Part shown: piece by piece, positions 28,837-38,886 of the stretch
How positions within the stretch are numbered: the stretch's first letter is position 1
How the letters are laid out: each line of letters opens with the position of its first letter
DNA from: Azospirillaceae bacterium
Lineage (GTDB): Bacteria; Pseudomonadota; Alphaproteobacteria; Azospirillales; Azospirillaceae
Reading direction: 5' to 3'
Assembly: GCA_031291675.1 (NCBI GenBank)
Contig: JARLIO010000055.1
Location: 1-64,000, forward strand
DNA: 64,000 nt
Translations under genes and position numbers: made by a program
Notes under the pieces: model-generated
Seen by the model: only the letters and a program-made list of their open reading frames with translations
Databases searched by the model: none
What the model was told of the DNA's origin: nothing

Positions 28837-29031
28837 TCAGGAAAAGGGAAGTACAAGCGTAAATGCCACGACGAATAGCGCGATTTCGAACAGGGCCTGG
28901 TACCAGACTCTTTCGAGAACGCCGGCTCTCTCCAGCACGTAGCGGCAGAGAAAGAATACCGGAATAGAGAGAAGGAAATTGATCGCGAACGGAGCGAAAT
29001 AGATGCCGCTCGCATTGATTTTATCGATCAT
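28837..29031 (-). CDS. DUF1656 (AaeX-like) small membrane protein
   Basis: 64 aa with two membrane segments (IYFAPFAINFLLSIPVFFLCRYVLE and VWYQALFEIALFVVAFTLVLPFS). DUF1656 proteins are always found between FUSC transporters and their adaptor, as AaeX in E. coli. Its ATG overlaps the stop of the FUSC gene by four bases. The role is unknown; it is thought to assist the pump. Confidence 0.88.
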   Translation of the reverse strand: MIDKINASGIYFAPFAINFLLSIPVFFLCRYVLERAGVLERVWYQALFEIALFVVAFTLVLPFS

Positions 29032-31172
29032 GATGATTTTCCCATCAGGGACAATGCCGCGCGAAAGAAATAGCGATAGCGCCTGAGCAGCAGTGAAATT
29101 TCGAGCAGTGACGCCACCACCCGCGCAACCCGGGCCTCCAGCAACTCCGGGTTTGTTGCCGCAACCTCGACCAAAGCCTGCGCGGCGTCGTCGGCCTGGT
29201 GCGCCACGATCTCGGGGCCGGCGCGCAGCGCGCGCAGCGCCTTCAATACCGGGGCCACGGTCGCCTGGACCGCCGGGCTGAGCGGCGCCAACTGGGCGCG
29301 CAGCACCTGGAGACGAAGAATTTCGCGACCGACGCGTAACGCGGCATAGCCGCCCTGCATCAGGCCATCCTGATCAACGTCCGATGCCCGGATGCGTGCG
29401 CCCAGACGCAGCAGACGGACATGCATCCGTGTTTCCCAGGCGGCGGGCGGCAGCGGCCGGCGCAAGCGTGGCAAGGCCTGGACGTCCCGAACAATAGCGC
29501 GCACCAGGTCACGGACCTGGCGGCGGGGATTGACCGGCAGGATCAGGGCGTAGATCAGCGCCGCCAAGGCGGCGCCGGCGATCATCGCCAGGGCAGTGTT
29601 AAGAAGGCCGACAACGTCATAATGCATCGGGTTCCCCGGCGCGAGGAATGTCGGGAAAAACACCAGAATGCCGAGGCCGATAAAGGCCGATTTCGGGTTG
29701 AGCGAAACCAGCATCGCCGGAAACAAGGTTACCGTCAGCACCAGCGCCAGCAGGGGAAAATTATCGATCTGCGGAATCACGAACACCAGGTAGACCAGCG
29801 CCAACGCCGCGGCCAGGACGGTCCCCTTGACGAAGGCCATGGCATCCCGCCCGGGACGATCGCGCTGCGCCAACAGCGCGACATTGGGAACGGTCGTCAT
29901 CACCATTGCGGCACCCGCGGGCCACGCCGTCGCAATCCACAACAAGCCGGCGAGCCACACCGCGGCGGTGGCGCGAAGGCCATTGACCGCGGCCCATCGC
30001 CAATCGCGGTGATAGATCACAATCGCACCGCGCTCCTCGACCGGGCGGGCATTCACCCCGATGGCACCGTCGATTGCCGCCGTGACCGCGTCGAGCAATT
30101 CGCACAAACGATCCTGCGCGATCAGGGTGGTCACGTCCTGCGGCGACAACGCGACCTCGACGGCATCGCGGATGGCCCCGAGTTCGGTCAGGATGCGGCG
30201 CGCCCCGTCAACCGTCGCGACCCGGTCGCCGGCCCGCAGCAGCCCGATCAAATCCGCAAGCCTGATGCGCACCGCCGCGACCGCCCGGGTCAGAACTTCA
30301 TGGTACGGTCCGGGCCGCCGCTCCGCCGTCATCAAGGCGTCATGGGCGGCACTGGCGGCGGTCAGCGCACCCAGCATGGCCACGACCGATGCCCGTTGCG
30401 CGTCGGCCTGGCGGCTCATCGCCGCCGTCTCCAGCGCGGCGAACTCGATCAGATTGTCGAGGTCGAGGACCGTCGCGCGCACGGCACCGTGGCGCGCCGA
30501 CAGTGCCACGGTCCTGTCGCCGGACAAGGCCTGATCGATGAAGGTCATGAGATCAAGCAGGCTTCGGCGCAGCCGCTCCGTCAAAGTCCCCGCGGTTTGG
30601 CGGCGGCTGAGCAGCGAGCCGACCAGCGCCGAACACATCACCCCCAACATCACGACCGCGACCCGGTTCGCCGCAAGCGTCAGGATCCTGTCTGGCGTTT
30701 CCGCGACACCGGGCAACGAAATCAGCCCCACCGTGTAGCCGGCAAGAACGGCGCCATAAGACCGGAAATTGCGCAGCACGGTGGCCGCCGCGGTGCAACA
30801 GCCGACCCAGACACCGAACACCGCCAGATACAGGATCGGTGTCTGCGCAAAACATGCCGCCAGGATCAGCGCGATCAGGCCGCCGATCAGCGTGCCGCCG
30901 CCGCGATACAGGCATTTCGACCACACCATGCCGTGGACCGGATGGGCAACGATGAACACGGTGACCGCGGCCGATGACGGGCTGTCCAATTCGAAGACAT
31001 AGGCGAGGTACAGCGCCAGCAGTGCCGCAAGACAGGTCCGCGCCGCATGGGCCCAGCCCGGCGGAGGCAGCGGTAGCCACCCCGTCGGCATCACGATGCG
31101 GCGGCGCAACAACTCCGGGAAACGGCCCCCCAACCCGACGACGGAACGCACAAGAGCGATCGTCGCGGTCAC
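29028..31172 (-). CDS. FUSC-family inner-membrane exporter (AaeB-like)
   Basis: 714 aa. Two sets of membrane helices (about residues 35-190: TCLAALLALYLAYVFELDSPSSAAVTVFIVAHPVHG and so on; about 400-540: AAVWLAGLLWIATAWPAGAAMVMTTVPNVALL, ALVLTVTLFPAMLVSLNPKSAFIGLGILVFF) and two cytoplasmic regions are the standard FUSC/ArAE architecture. These pumps export aromatic carboxylic acids (p-hydroxybenzoate) or fusaric acid. Its start overlaps the marR stop (ATGA-type). Together with DUF1656, adaptor and outer-membrane factor it makes a complete envelope-spanning exporter. Confidence 0.93.
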   Translation of the reverse strand: MTATIALVRSVVGLGGRFPELLRRRIVMPTGWLPLPPPGWAHAARTCLAALLALYLAYVFELDSPSSAAVTVFIVAHPVHGMVWSKCLYRGGGTLIGGLIALILAACFAQTPILYLAVFGVWVGCCTAAATVLRNFRSYGAVLAGYTVGLISLPGVAETPDRILTLAANRVAVVMLGVMCSALVGSLLSRRQTAGTLTERLRRSLLDLMTFIDQALSGDRTVALSARHGAVRATVLDLDNLIEFAALETAAMSRQADAQRASVVAMLGALTAASAAHDALMTAERRPGPYHEVLTRAVAAVRIRLADLIGLLRAGDRVATVDGARRILTELGAIRDAVEVALSPQDVTTLIAQDRLCELLDAVTAAIDGAIGVNARPVEERGAIVIYHRDWRWAAVNGLRATAAVWLAGLLWIATAWPAGAAMVMTTVPNVALLAQRDRPGRDAMAFVKGTVLAAALALVYLVFVIPQIDNFPLLALVLTVTLFPAMLVSLNPKSAFIGLGILVFFPTFLAPGNPMHYDVVGLLNTALAMIAGAALAALIYALILPVNPRRQVRDLVRAIVRDVQALPRLRRPLPPAAWETRMHVRLLRLGARIRASDVDQDGLMQGGYAALRVGREILRLQVLRAQLAPLSPAVQATVAPVLKALRALRAGPEIVAHQADDAAQALVEVAATNPELLEARVARVVASLLEISLLLRRYRYFFRAALSLMGKSS

Positions 31173-31630
31173 GGCGTGCCCTCATCGGGGGGCTGGGCTT
31201 CCGCCGCCACCCGGATTCGCTCGAAAACCGAGAGACACAGCGCGAGTTCCTCATCGCTGACCGCACCCGTCAGCCTCTGGGCCACGGTGTTTCCCAGTTC
31301 GGCGACACGCTCATAGACGCCCCAGCCGACCTTGGTCAGGTGAAGCGTCTTCCCCCGGCGGTCATCCGGCGCTCCCCGGCGCTCAACCATCCCCTCCCGC
31401 TCGAGACGGTCGACCAGTTGACCCAGGGACGGGCGTTCCATATCGAGCGCCTCGGCCAGATCCTTCAGACGAACCCCGTCACCGAGACGCCCCAGATGGT
31501 ACAATGGCCGCCAGGTTGCCGCTGTCAGCCCGTATTGTTTCATGCCGACATCGACCGCGTGCCGCCATCGGCGGCTCAGGCGCAGCAGCGACAGGCCAAA
31601 ATCGCGACGGCTCGCCGGGGACAGCGCCAT
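31169..31630 (-). CDS. MarR-family regulator of the efflux operon
   Basis: 153 aa from ATG 31630 (AAGGG seven bases before; a GTG one codon earlier is also possible). Winged-helix motif: RLKDLAEALDMERPSLGQLVDRLEREGMVERRGAPDDRRGKTLHLTKVG. It is the first gene of the operon and overlaps the exporter gene, so it is likely a ligand-released autorepressor; the aromatic substrates of AaeB-like pumps are the expected ligands. E. coli uses LysR-type AaeR instead, whereas alphaproteobacterial versions often carry MarR. The AT-rich stretch 31640-31680 just upstream is where its operator would be. Confidence 0.9.
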   Translation of the reverse strand: MALSPASRRDFGLSLLRLSRRWRHAVDVGMKQYGLTAATWRPLYHLGRLGDGVRLKDLAEALDMERPSLGQLVDRLEREGMVERRGAPDDRRGKTLHLTKVGWGVYERVAELGNTVAQRLTGAVSDEELALCLSVFERIRVAAEAQPPDEGTP

Positions 31631-31769
31631 CACTCACCCTTTCATTACGTATCAAATCATATTGCGCCTTCTTATATGGCCCATCATGATCTGAGCGCAA
31701 GTCCCCGGTGATCCCGAATGGCGACCGAGCCGAAGCCCGCTATGGAGGTCGGCTCCCCGTCCCCGGGCT

Positions 31770-34151
31770 TCACGGCTGAGCGACGTCGCACCGGCTTTCC
31801 ATGCGCCACGCGCACCCCAGCCGGCGGACCACGCCGTCAACCCGGACCGTACCGCGCAGCCGGATGTCACCACTGGACGCGCCAACCATCAGGTCGAATT
31901 CACCCGGTTCGACGATGCGCCCGCCATCCAGGCTGGTGAAATTCAACATATCGACCGGCACGGTGAAGGTGACACGGGTCGCGGCTCCCGCGGCCAGCGC
32001 AACCCGACCAAAGGCCTTGAGTTCCTTGACCGGTCGCACCAGGGACGCCTGACGGTCGTGGACATAGAGCTGCGGCACCGCGACCCCGGAGCGGGTTCCG
32101 CGATTGTGGACAGCGAAGCGAACCCGGAGTTCGCCGCTTTCGATGTCCACGGCCTCCCGTTCCAGCGTCAGATCGGTAAATTCGAACTCTGTGTAGGACA
32201 GGCCGTGGCCGAACGGATAGCGGCTGCCAAAATGCCGGGCGACCGGTGTGCCGGAACTTTTGAGCTTGTGATTGTAGACATAGGGCACCGCCCCGGCGCT
32301 TTTCGGCACTGACAGCGTCAGCCGTCCCGACGGTTCAACCTGCCCGGTCAGCACCTCGGCCAGGGCGATTCCGCCCTGCTGGCCCCCAAAAAACGCCATG
32401 ACCTGGGCGGCAAGCCGCGGCTCCAACCCGCCCAGATTGTAGGGCCGACCGCTGGTCAGCACGACAATCACCGGCTTGCCGGTCGCGACCACAGCTTCCA
32501 GCAGGCGCTGCTGCACGCCCGGCAGATCGAGGCTGTCGGTGTCCGATCCTTCGCCGACGGTGCCGGTCTGGAAGATCCCCGACAGATCGCCGACGCAGAC
32601 AATGGCCAGATCGGCCGCGGCGGCACAGGCGACGGCCTCCGGGATCAGGTCGAGCCGCTCCGACAGCGGGGACACCAACGCCAGGCTGGTGGCATCATCG
32701 ACATCGCCGGGGAACACCGGGGTGCCGTAGCGGCGCTGCTCCAGAATGTAACAACCCCTGGCATAGCTGACGGTGTCGGTCCCCAGGATCCGACGCAAGC
32801 CGACGAGCGGCGTCACCACATGACCGATGTTATCGGTCAGGTCCTTGGTGATCAAATGCACCGGGAAGCTGTAATCCCCCAGCAAGGCCATCGGGTCATC
32901 CGCCGTCGGGCCGATCACCGCGATCCGCTGGTTCCGGCCGGGATCTAGGGGCAGGATGCCGTCATTGTCCAGGATGACCACGGATTGCCGCGCCACTTCG
33001 GTCGCCAAGGCGATCGCGGCCGGGGTTTGCAACGCGATCGCCGCCTCGTCGGTGTAGGGCTTTTCAAACAGCCCCAGGCGGAATTTCTCGGTCAGGATGC
33101 GTCGCACGATCCCGTCAATCTTTTCGATCGTGATCAGGCCGCGGCGTAGCGCCGTCTTGAGATGGATGGCGCAGTCGTCGCCCGGCAGCTCGATATCCAG
33201 ACCGGCATTGAAGGCCAGGGCCGCCGCCTCCGCCCGGTCCGCCGCCACGCCGTGATGCTGGTACAGCAGACTGATCCCGACATAGTCGGCAACGACCAGC
33301 CCGTCGAAGCCCCACTGGTCGCGCAGCACCTCGGTCAGCAGGTGGCGGGAGGCATGGCTGGGTTCGTTGTCGACATCGTGATAGGCCGGCATCACCGACC
33401 CGGCCTGGGCCTGCTTGATCGCCATCTCGAACGGCAGCAGGAAGATATCGTTGAGCTCGCGCCAGCCCAGATTGACCGGGGCATGATTGCGTCCGCCTTC
33501 GCTGAAGGAATGGCCGGCAAAATGTTTCAAAGTGGCCAGCAGATCCCGCTTTTCGCCCTGCAAACCCCGGACATAGCGGGTTGCCAGCACGCCGACCAGA
33601 TAAGGATCCTCGCCAAACGTCTCCTCGGTGCGGCCCCAACGCACGTCGCGCGAAACGTCCAGCACCGGTGCCAGGCCCTGATGACAGCCCAGGCTGCGCG
33701 CCTCCTGCCCGATGACCTGGCCGAGCCGTTCGATCAGCGCCGGGTTCCAGGTGGCGCCCTGCGCCAGCGAGGACGGAAACAGGGTACAGCCCGCGGCCAT
33801 CAGCCCGGCGAGGCATTCCTCATGGGCGATCGCCGGGATGCCCAGCCGCGTTTCCTCACGCAGGAATTTCTGCAACCGGTTCAGCGCCCGTACCCCGGTG
33901 CGCGGCGCGATGCTTCGGGTCCCGAGCGGACGGGTGATCTGGCCCAGACCATGGCTGAGCAATTCGGCCAGGGTGTCAGGATCGCTGGCGCCGGTGAAGC
34001 TGTCGGTCCGGACCTCATGGCGGCCATCGTCCGACAGAATCAGCCAAAAGGCGTGCATCTGCGCGATTTTCTCATCGAGTTCCATCCGGGCCAGCAGATC
34101 GTCCACCCGTTCGACAAGGGATCGTGTCGGATCCTGATAGAGGTAAGGCAT
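31770..34151 (-). CDS. bglX: Family 3 beta-glucosidase
   Basis: 793 aa, no signal peptide, so probably cytoplasmic. GH3 N-terminal barrel: ARMELDEKIAQMHAF, GIPAIAHEECLAG, FPSSLAQGATWNPALIERLG, KHFAGHS, and the nucleophile Asp near residue 289 in VVADYVGI (where SDW is commoner). The C-terminal sandwich has acid/base Glu near 534 in GEGSDTDSLDLPG, then a fibronectin-III-like tail (RFAVHNRGTRSGVAVPQLYVHD). The family releases glucose (or xylose) from beta-linked oligosaccharides. It is the last gene of a sugar-import operon, which suggests an imported beta-glucoside is split inside the cell. GGGAGAG precedes the start. Confidence 0.93.
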   Translation of the reverse strand: MPYLYQDPTRSLVERVDDLLARMELDEKIAQMHAFWLILSDDGRHEVRTDSFTGASDPDTLAELLSHGLGQITRPLGTRSIAPRTGVRALNRLQKFLREETRLGIPAIAHEECLAGLMAAGCTLFPSSLAQGATWNPALIERLGQVIGQEARSLGCHQGLAPVLDVSRDVRWGRTEETFGEDPYLVGVLATRYVRGLQGEKRDLLATLKHFAGHSFSEGGRNHAPVNLGWRELNDIFLLPFEMAIKQAQAGSVMPAYHDVDNEPSHASRHLLTEVLRDQWGFDGLVVADYVGISLLYQHHGVAADRAEAAALAFNAGLDIELPGDDCAIHLKTALRRGLITIEKIDGIVRRILTEKFRLGLFEKPYTDEAAIALQTPAAIALATEVARQSVVILDNDGILPLDPGRNQRIAVIGPTADDPMALLGDYSFPVHLITKDLTDNIGHVVTPLVGLRRILGTDTVSYARGCYILEQRRYGTPVFPGDVDDATSLALVSPLSERLDLIPEAVACAAAADLAIVCVGDLSGIFQTGTVGEGSDTDSLDLPGVQQRLLEAVVATGKPVIVVLTSGRPYNLGGLEPRLAAQVMAFFGGQQGGIALAEVLTGQVEPSGRLTLSVPKSAGAVPYVYNHKLKSSGTPVARHFGSRYPFGHGLSYTEFEFTDLTLEREAVDIESGELRVRFAVHNRGTRSGVAVPQLYVHDRQASLVRPVKELKAFGRVALAAGAATRVTFTVPVDMLNFTSLDGGRIVEPGEFDLMVGASSGDIRLRGTVRVDGVVRRLGCAWRMESRCDVAQP

Positions 34152-34223
34152 GGTGACAAACTCTCCCTGTCCGGCGGCCGAGGCCAGCGGATCACCGATT
34201 GATTCCTGTCGGGCGCGGCCGTT

Positions 34224-35363
34224 TCAGCCGCCGGCCCGCCGTTCGAAGGTCATGCCGTCCGTGCCGAAGAGATGACAGGACCCGGGCGGCACGCTGAAGG
34301 TCAAGGGGCCGGTGCTGACGCCCGTGCCGCCACCCAGCTTGGCGATCACATCCTCGCCATCGGCACCCGTCAGATACACATAGTCGTATTCGCCAAATCG
34401 CTCGACCGCCCGCACCGCGCGGGTGATCGTCTGCGGTGCCGGACCGGAGAGTGCGGGCGCGATTGGCTGCAGATGTTCCGGCCTGACCCCCAGTGTCGCG
34501 GCGTCACCAGGCCGGGCGGTGCCCGCGGCAACCGGAACCCGCAGCGTCTCGCCGCTGTCGCGCAGCCGCACCACGACACCATCCGGGTCGATGGCCGCAA
34601 TGACCACGGGCAGGAAATTCATCCGCGGCGAGCCAAGAAAGGCGGCGACAAACAGGCTGCCGGGACGATGGTACAGCTCAAGCGGTGTCCCGACCTGGGC
34701 GATGCTGCCTTGTTGCTCCCGGTCCGACCCGGCCCGCAGCAGCACGATCCGGTCGGCCAGGGCCATCGCCTCGGTTTGATCGTGGGTGACATAGACGACG
34801 CTGGCATGGGGATAGTCCCGATGCAGCCGCGCGATCTCGCTGCGCATATGGACCCGGAGCGCAGCGTCCAGGTTGGACAGCGGTTCGTCGAACAGGAACA
34901 CGTTGGGTTTGCGCACGATGGCACGACCGATCGCGACCCGCTGACGTTGGCCCCCGGAGAGTTCCCGCGGCATGCGGTCCAGCAAGGGCTGGATCTGCAG
35001 CACGCGGGCGGCCTCGGCAACCCGGTTTTCGATTTCCGCCGGTGGCGTCCGGGCCTGACGCAGGCCGAATTCCATGTTCTGGCGCACCGTCATATGCGGA
35101 TACAGGGCGTAATTCTGGAACACCATCGCCACGCGGCGCCGGGCCGGCGGCACCTCGTTCATCCGTTCCCCGTTGATGCGCACTTCACCGCTGGTGATTG
35201 CCTCGATCCCGGCGATCATGCGCAACAGGGTTGATTTGCCGCAACCCGAGGGTCCCAGAAAGACGCAGAACTCCCCGGCGGCGATCTCCAGATCGACATT
35301 GCGGATCACCGGCGCGGCGCCGTCAAATTTCTTGCAGACATTGGCCAGGGAAATACTCGTCAT
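34224..35363 (-). CDS. Sugar ABC transporter ATPase (MalK/UgpC/MsmX type)
   Basis: 379 aa from ATG 35363. Walker [12 protein letters not shown]-loop [10 protein letters not shown], signature [19 protein letters not shown], Walker [12 protein letters not shown] and [16 protein letters not shown] are all intact. A ~140-residue C-terminal OB-fold regulatory domain ([13 protein letters not shown]) marks the CUT1 family. Only one ATPase gene occurs, as usual for CUT1, so it acts as a homodimer under the two permeases. Downstream is the beta-glucosidase gene after 72 bases. Confidence 0.93.
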   Translation of the reverse strand: MTSISLANVCKKFDGAAPVIRNVDLEIAAGEFCVFLGPSGCGKSTLLRMIAGIEAITSGEVRINGERMNEVPPARRRVAMVFQNYALYPHMTVRQNMEFGLRQARTPPAEIENRVAEAARVLQIQPLLDRMPRELSGGQRQRVAIGRAIVRKPNVFLFDEPLSNLDAALRVHMRSEIARLHRDYPHASVVYVTHDQTEAMALADRIVLLRAGSDREQQGSIAQVGTPLELYHRPGSLFVAAFLGSPRMNFLPVVIAAIDPDGVVVRLRDSGETLRVPVAAGTARPGDAATLGVRPEHLQPIAPALSGPAPQTITRAVRAVERFGEYDYVYLTGADGEDVIAKLGGGTGVSTGPLTFSVPPGSCHLFGTDGMTFERRAGG

Positions 35364-35395
35364 GATGCAACCTCGCAGGTGGTCCGTGGCATCCG

Positions 35396-36232
35396 TCAGC
35401 CCTTGAGCGATCCGGCCATCATGCCCTTGATGATGCGTTCCTGGCCAAAGCCGTAGGCGACGATCAGCGGCAGCGACGTCAGGGTGACAAGCGCCATCAT
35501 CGCCGGGATATCGGACGCGTATTCGCCCTGAAAATCCCAAACGGCCAGGGGCAATGTCCGGTGCTGGGGCGTCGAGGTCAGGACGTAGGCGAAGATGAAC
35601 TCGTTCCACAACGCAATGCCGTTGTAGATCGCCACGGTCGAAAGCCCGGGCCCCGACAAGGGCAGAAAGATCCGGAGGAAAATGGTGAACGGACCGCACC
35701 CATCCAGTTTCGCGGCTTCCTCCAGTTCCCGGGGGATCTGGCGCATGAACTCCGTCAGGATGAAGATCGAGACCGGCAGGCTGGTGGCGACATAAGGACC
35801 GATCAGGGCAAACGGGGTGTCGTACAACCCCAGATCACGGGTCATCAGATAGATCGGGACCAGGGTGATGTGCAGCGGCACAATCATCCCGGCGACGATC
35901 AGACCGAATAGGGGTTTGTTGAAACGAAAGCGCAGCCGCGCCAACGCATAGGCCGCCATGGCACTGATCAGCACGATCAACGTGACAGAAACCGCGATCA
36001 CAAACACGCTGTTGCGCAGATAGATCAGGAAGAAGCCCCGTAACACCGAAACATAGTTGCCGAGATTGAGGCTCTCGGGAAGCGCCCAGACCGGGCTGGA
36101 GAAAGTCTCCTGTGCGGTCTTCAGACTGGTGAACAGAACGAACAAAAAGGGTAGCGACGTCACCGCCAGCCAGAACAGGCCAAGGACGGGAACCGCGATG
36201 CGCGACACAGCAAAAGCCCGGCGTTCGGCCAT
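35396..36232 (-). CDS. Sugar ABC transporter permease (MalG type)
   Basis: 278 aa, six membrane helices, first at [27 protein letters not shown]. The coupling loop is [42 protein letters not shown], matching the EAA consensus of carbohydrate CUT1 permeases. It ends [18 protein letters not shown], the classic MalG-type C-terminus. One base separates it from the other permease gene. Confidence 0.94.
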   Translation of the reverse strand: MAERRAFAVSRIAVPVLGLFWLAVTSLPFLFVLFTSLKTAQETFSSPVWALPESLNLGNYVSVLRGFFLIYLRNSVFVIAVSVTLIVLISAMAAYALARLRFRFNKPLFGLIVAGMIVPLHITLVPIYLMTRDLGLYDTPFALIGPYVATSLPVSIFILTEFMRQIPRELEEAAKLDGCGPFTIFLRIFLPLSGPGLSTVAIYNGIALWNEFIFAYVLTSTPQHRTLPLAVWDFQGEYASDIPAMMALVTLTSLPLIVAYGFGQERIIKGMMAGSLKG

Positions 36233-36233
36233 G

Positions 36234-37160
36234 TCAGACCTCCGTCTGGAAGCGGCGGGACAGCCGAAGCGCCAGGGCGGCGGCGGCGGTCACGATGATG
36301 AACATCGCCGAGGCTACGGTGCTGCCGTACCCCAGTTGGAATGCGTTGAAGACCGTGCGGTACATGTAGGTCGCCATCAGGTCCGAGGCATTCTCCGGTC
36401 CGCCCCCGGTCATCACATAGATCAGGTCGAAATAACGCAGTGACCCGATCACCGCCAGCAGCACCCCGGTGCGGAAAGTGCCCTGCAGATGCGGCAGTTT
36501 GATGCGCCAGAAGATCGTCGTCTCGGTCGCACCATCCAGATGGGCCGCTTCGCTCAACTCCCGCGGGAACGACGCCAGACCCGCCAGGAACAACAGCATG
36601 TAAAACGGAATGTTCTGCCAGCAAATCACGGCGATCACCGCCCCCAGCGCGTAATGCGGATCGCCCAGCCAGTCCTGCGCCAGGTCCGCCAACCCAACCG
36701 CCTGAAGAAAGCTGTTCAGCGGACCAAAATTCGGGTCATAGACATTCTTGAACACGACGCCCAGCGCGACACTGGACATCAGAAGCGGCAGAAAATAGAG
36801 GATTTTGAGAAGGCGCGAGCCCCGCCCGGCCTCGTCCAGGACCACCGCCAGCACCAGCGCGATCGGCAGTTGGATCAGCACCGAAAAGAACGCCAGCACA
36901 AAGTTGTTGCGGACCGCCTGCCAGAAGACAGGGTCGTGCCGCAGTTGCACCCAGTTGTCGAGACCGACATAGCGGCCGGTTTCACCCAGGCCATTCCAGT
37001 TCAGCAGCGACAGGCGAAAGCTGGAGAGCAACGGATACAGCAGATACACGACCAGCAGGATCACGGCGGGTGCCAGAAACAGCGCCGGCACCCACCGCTC
37101 GAGGGACAGGCGGATTCCGCCCGGTCGGCGGACCAAGGTTCGTATGGGGACCACGGTCAT
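36234..37160 (-). CDS. Sugar ABC transporter permease (MalF type)
   Basis: 308 aa from ATG 37160, with GGAGGT upstream; the frame extends to 37211 without a better start. It begins [30 protein letters not shown] and has six membrane helices. EAA loop: [29 protein letters not shown]. The phrase [27 protein letters not shown] is diagnostic of the CUT1 MalF-type subunit. Confidence 0.94.
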   Translation of the reverse strand: MTVVPIRTLVRRPGGIRLSLERWVPALFLAPAVILLVVYLLYPLLSSFRLSLLNWNGLGETGRYVGLDNWVQLRHDPVFWQAVRNNFVLAFFSVLIQLPIALVLAVVLDEAGRGSRLLKILYFLPLLMSSVALGVVFKNVYDPNFGPLNSFLQAVGLADLAQDWLGDPHYALGAVIAVICWQNIPFYMLLFLAGLASFPRELSEAAHLDGATETTIFWRIKLPHLQGTFRTGVLLAVIGSLRYFDLIYVMTGGGPENASDLMATYMYRTVFNAFQLGYGSTVASAMFIIVTAAAALALRLSRRFQTEV

Positions 37161-37256
37161 AAGGGACCTCCAAAGCCGGCGACGAGGCCGGATCCGTGAG
37201 GGCGGGCGCACCGGAGGCGCCCCCGCCCCTGCGTATCCGATCCGATGCGCGGATGA

Positions 37257-38561
37257 TCAGCGCAGCTCGGTCTTCGCCACGTCTTCCATCTGCTGTGCCG
37301 CGGCCTCGGGCGTCACGGACAGGCCAAACAACGCTTGCGTGGTGTCCTTGTGCACCTCGCCCAGCTTAGGGGGCAGTTCCTGATCATACCAAAGCTGCAC
37401 ATTGGGGGCGTTGCCGATCAGGAGATTGATGCTTTTCAACAGCGGATCACTGACACTCAACCCTTTGAGCGGCATCATCCGCCGGTCGTCGAGTCGCCCC
37501 TGGGCCGCCTTGTCGTCGGTCATGGTCTTGACCAGATTGACCGCTGCCGACGTTTCCGGACATTGGGCCGAGACGCTGAGAAAATTATCGCCCAATGTGC
37601 CGATCAGGTCCCGGGGATCGCCCTTGCCCCCGGCCACTGCGGGAAATGCAAAGAAATCCAGCTTATCCAGGAACGCCGGATTCTCGTTGCGGATCGTCGC
37701 GACCTCCCAACTGCCCATCAGTTCCATCGCCGCCCGACCGGAATAGAGCAGACGACGCGAGGCCCCGATGTCGTAATCCAGCCCGTTGAAGCCTTCGGCA
37801 AAGCCACCGGCCTTGACCAGGTCTTGAATCCGCCGCCCCGCCTCGACGAAGGCCGGATCGGCGAAGCCGCCGCCGGCATGACGTTCCAGAGCATCGCTGA
37901 ACGCCGCGGGACCGCCAATGCGGTCGACCAGATAGACATAGAACATCGAACCCGGCCACTTGCTCTTGTTGGCCATCGCGAACGGCGCCACGCCATCGGC
38001 CTTCAAGATCTTGACGACGCTCATCAATTCATCCCATGTCGTCGGTGGCGCCAGCTTGTGCCGGGCAAAGATCTCCTTGTTATAAAAAATCACGGCGACC
38101 GCTGTGTTTTCCGCAGGCAACCCGAAAATCTTGCCGTCGACGGTAACGGGCTTGAAGCTGTTGGGCAGGAAACGGTCGCGGAATGCCGGATCCTTGTCCA
38201 GATACGGGGTCAGATCGACCACCTGACCTGATTTGACATATTCCCGCAAGGGTCCGCCACCCCAGGTCGCGAAGACGCAGGGGGGCTCATTGGCGCCAAA
38301 CGCAATCTTGAGCTTGGTCTTATAGGCGTCGTTGGCGATATGGGATTCCTCGACGCGGAACCCGGGGTTGGCCTGTTCGAAACGATCGGCCGCATCATGG
38401 ATCACCTTGACCGCACCCGCCGTGGTCTGGAGATCCCATTCCGTGATTGTCCTGCCGCCCTGGGCCCGGGCTGCCAACGGCAGCACCGCGGCGAGCGAAA
38501 GCGCAAGCGCCGTGCCGCAAAGCACGTGCCGGCGCCGCTTCAGAAAGCGTTTCGCACCCAT
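37257..38561 (-). CDS. Sugar-binding protein of an ABC transporter (SBP family 1)
   Basis: 434 aa from ATG 38561 (GGGGGGAAAT before it); an ATG five codons earlier has no ribosome site. Signal peptide ending PLAARA/QGG. Family-1 marks: [90 protein letters not shown]. It is first in the operon and has a LacI-type palindrome 34-49 bases upstream of its start. The ligand is probably a beta-glucoside oligosaccharide, inferred from the beta-glucosidase at the operon's end. Confidence 0.92.
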   Translation of the reverse strand: MGAKRFLKRRRHVLCGTALALSLAAVLPLAARAQGGRTITEWDLQTTAGAVKVIHDAADRFEQANPGFRVEESHIANDAYKTKLKIAFGANEPPCVFATWGGGPLREYVKSGQVVDLTPYLDKDPAFRDRFLPNSFKPVTVDGKIFGLPAENTAVAVIFYNKEIFARHKLAPPTTWDELMSVVKILKADGVAPFAMANKSKWPGSMFYVYLVDRIGGPAAFSDALERHAGGGFADPAFVEAGRRIQDLVKAGGFAEGFNGLDYDIGASRRLLYSGRAAMELMGSWEVATIRNENPAFLDKLDFFAFPAVAGGKGDPRDLIGTLGDNFLSVSAQCPETSAAVNLVKTMTDDKAAQGRLDDRRMMPLKGLSVSDPLLKSINLLIGNAPNVQLWYDQELPPKLGEVHKDTTQALFGLSVTPEAAAQQMEDVAKTELR

Positions 38562-38594
38562 ATTTCCCCCCACCATCTTGATTAGTATTAATTG

Positions 38595-38610
38595 ACGTTA
38601 GCGCTAACGT
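38595..38610. promoter_or_regulatory. LacI-family operator
   Basis: Perfect 16-base palindrome ACGTTAGCGCTAACGT in the divergent region between the sugar ABC operon and the lacI-type gene. The central CG-GC step and length fit LacI/PurR-family sites. A half-site ACGTTAG recurs at 38821-38827, 60 bases before the regulator start, so the repressor may control itself too. Confidence 0.75.
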
Positions 38611-38886
38611 TATTATATGTCAACAGACAAGGTTTGGCGAACCGGGAGGCGCCCCGACCGGACGCTCCCGCCGTCGACACCGAATGCCCCTCAATTTCGC
38701 CAACGGCGCACATTCTTTTCTTTGTTTTCAAAGTGATCCCGAACGGCACCGACAGCAGCGGCAGTGGCACGGCCCACATTGCCAAGCAAAGCCAGGCTGT
38801 TATAGACTGGATCAAACCAAACGTTAGACCGGTTATTGACGGGCGCAAACGCTTCCGCCCTGGCGACAGAAGGATCCGCGATCACG

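Noticed and set aside
29421-30977. 518-codon open frame antisense to the FUSC exporter
   Set aside because: Antisense shadow, rich in Arg/Gly/Gln, with no known motif.
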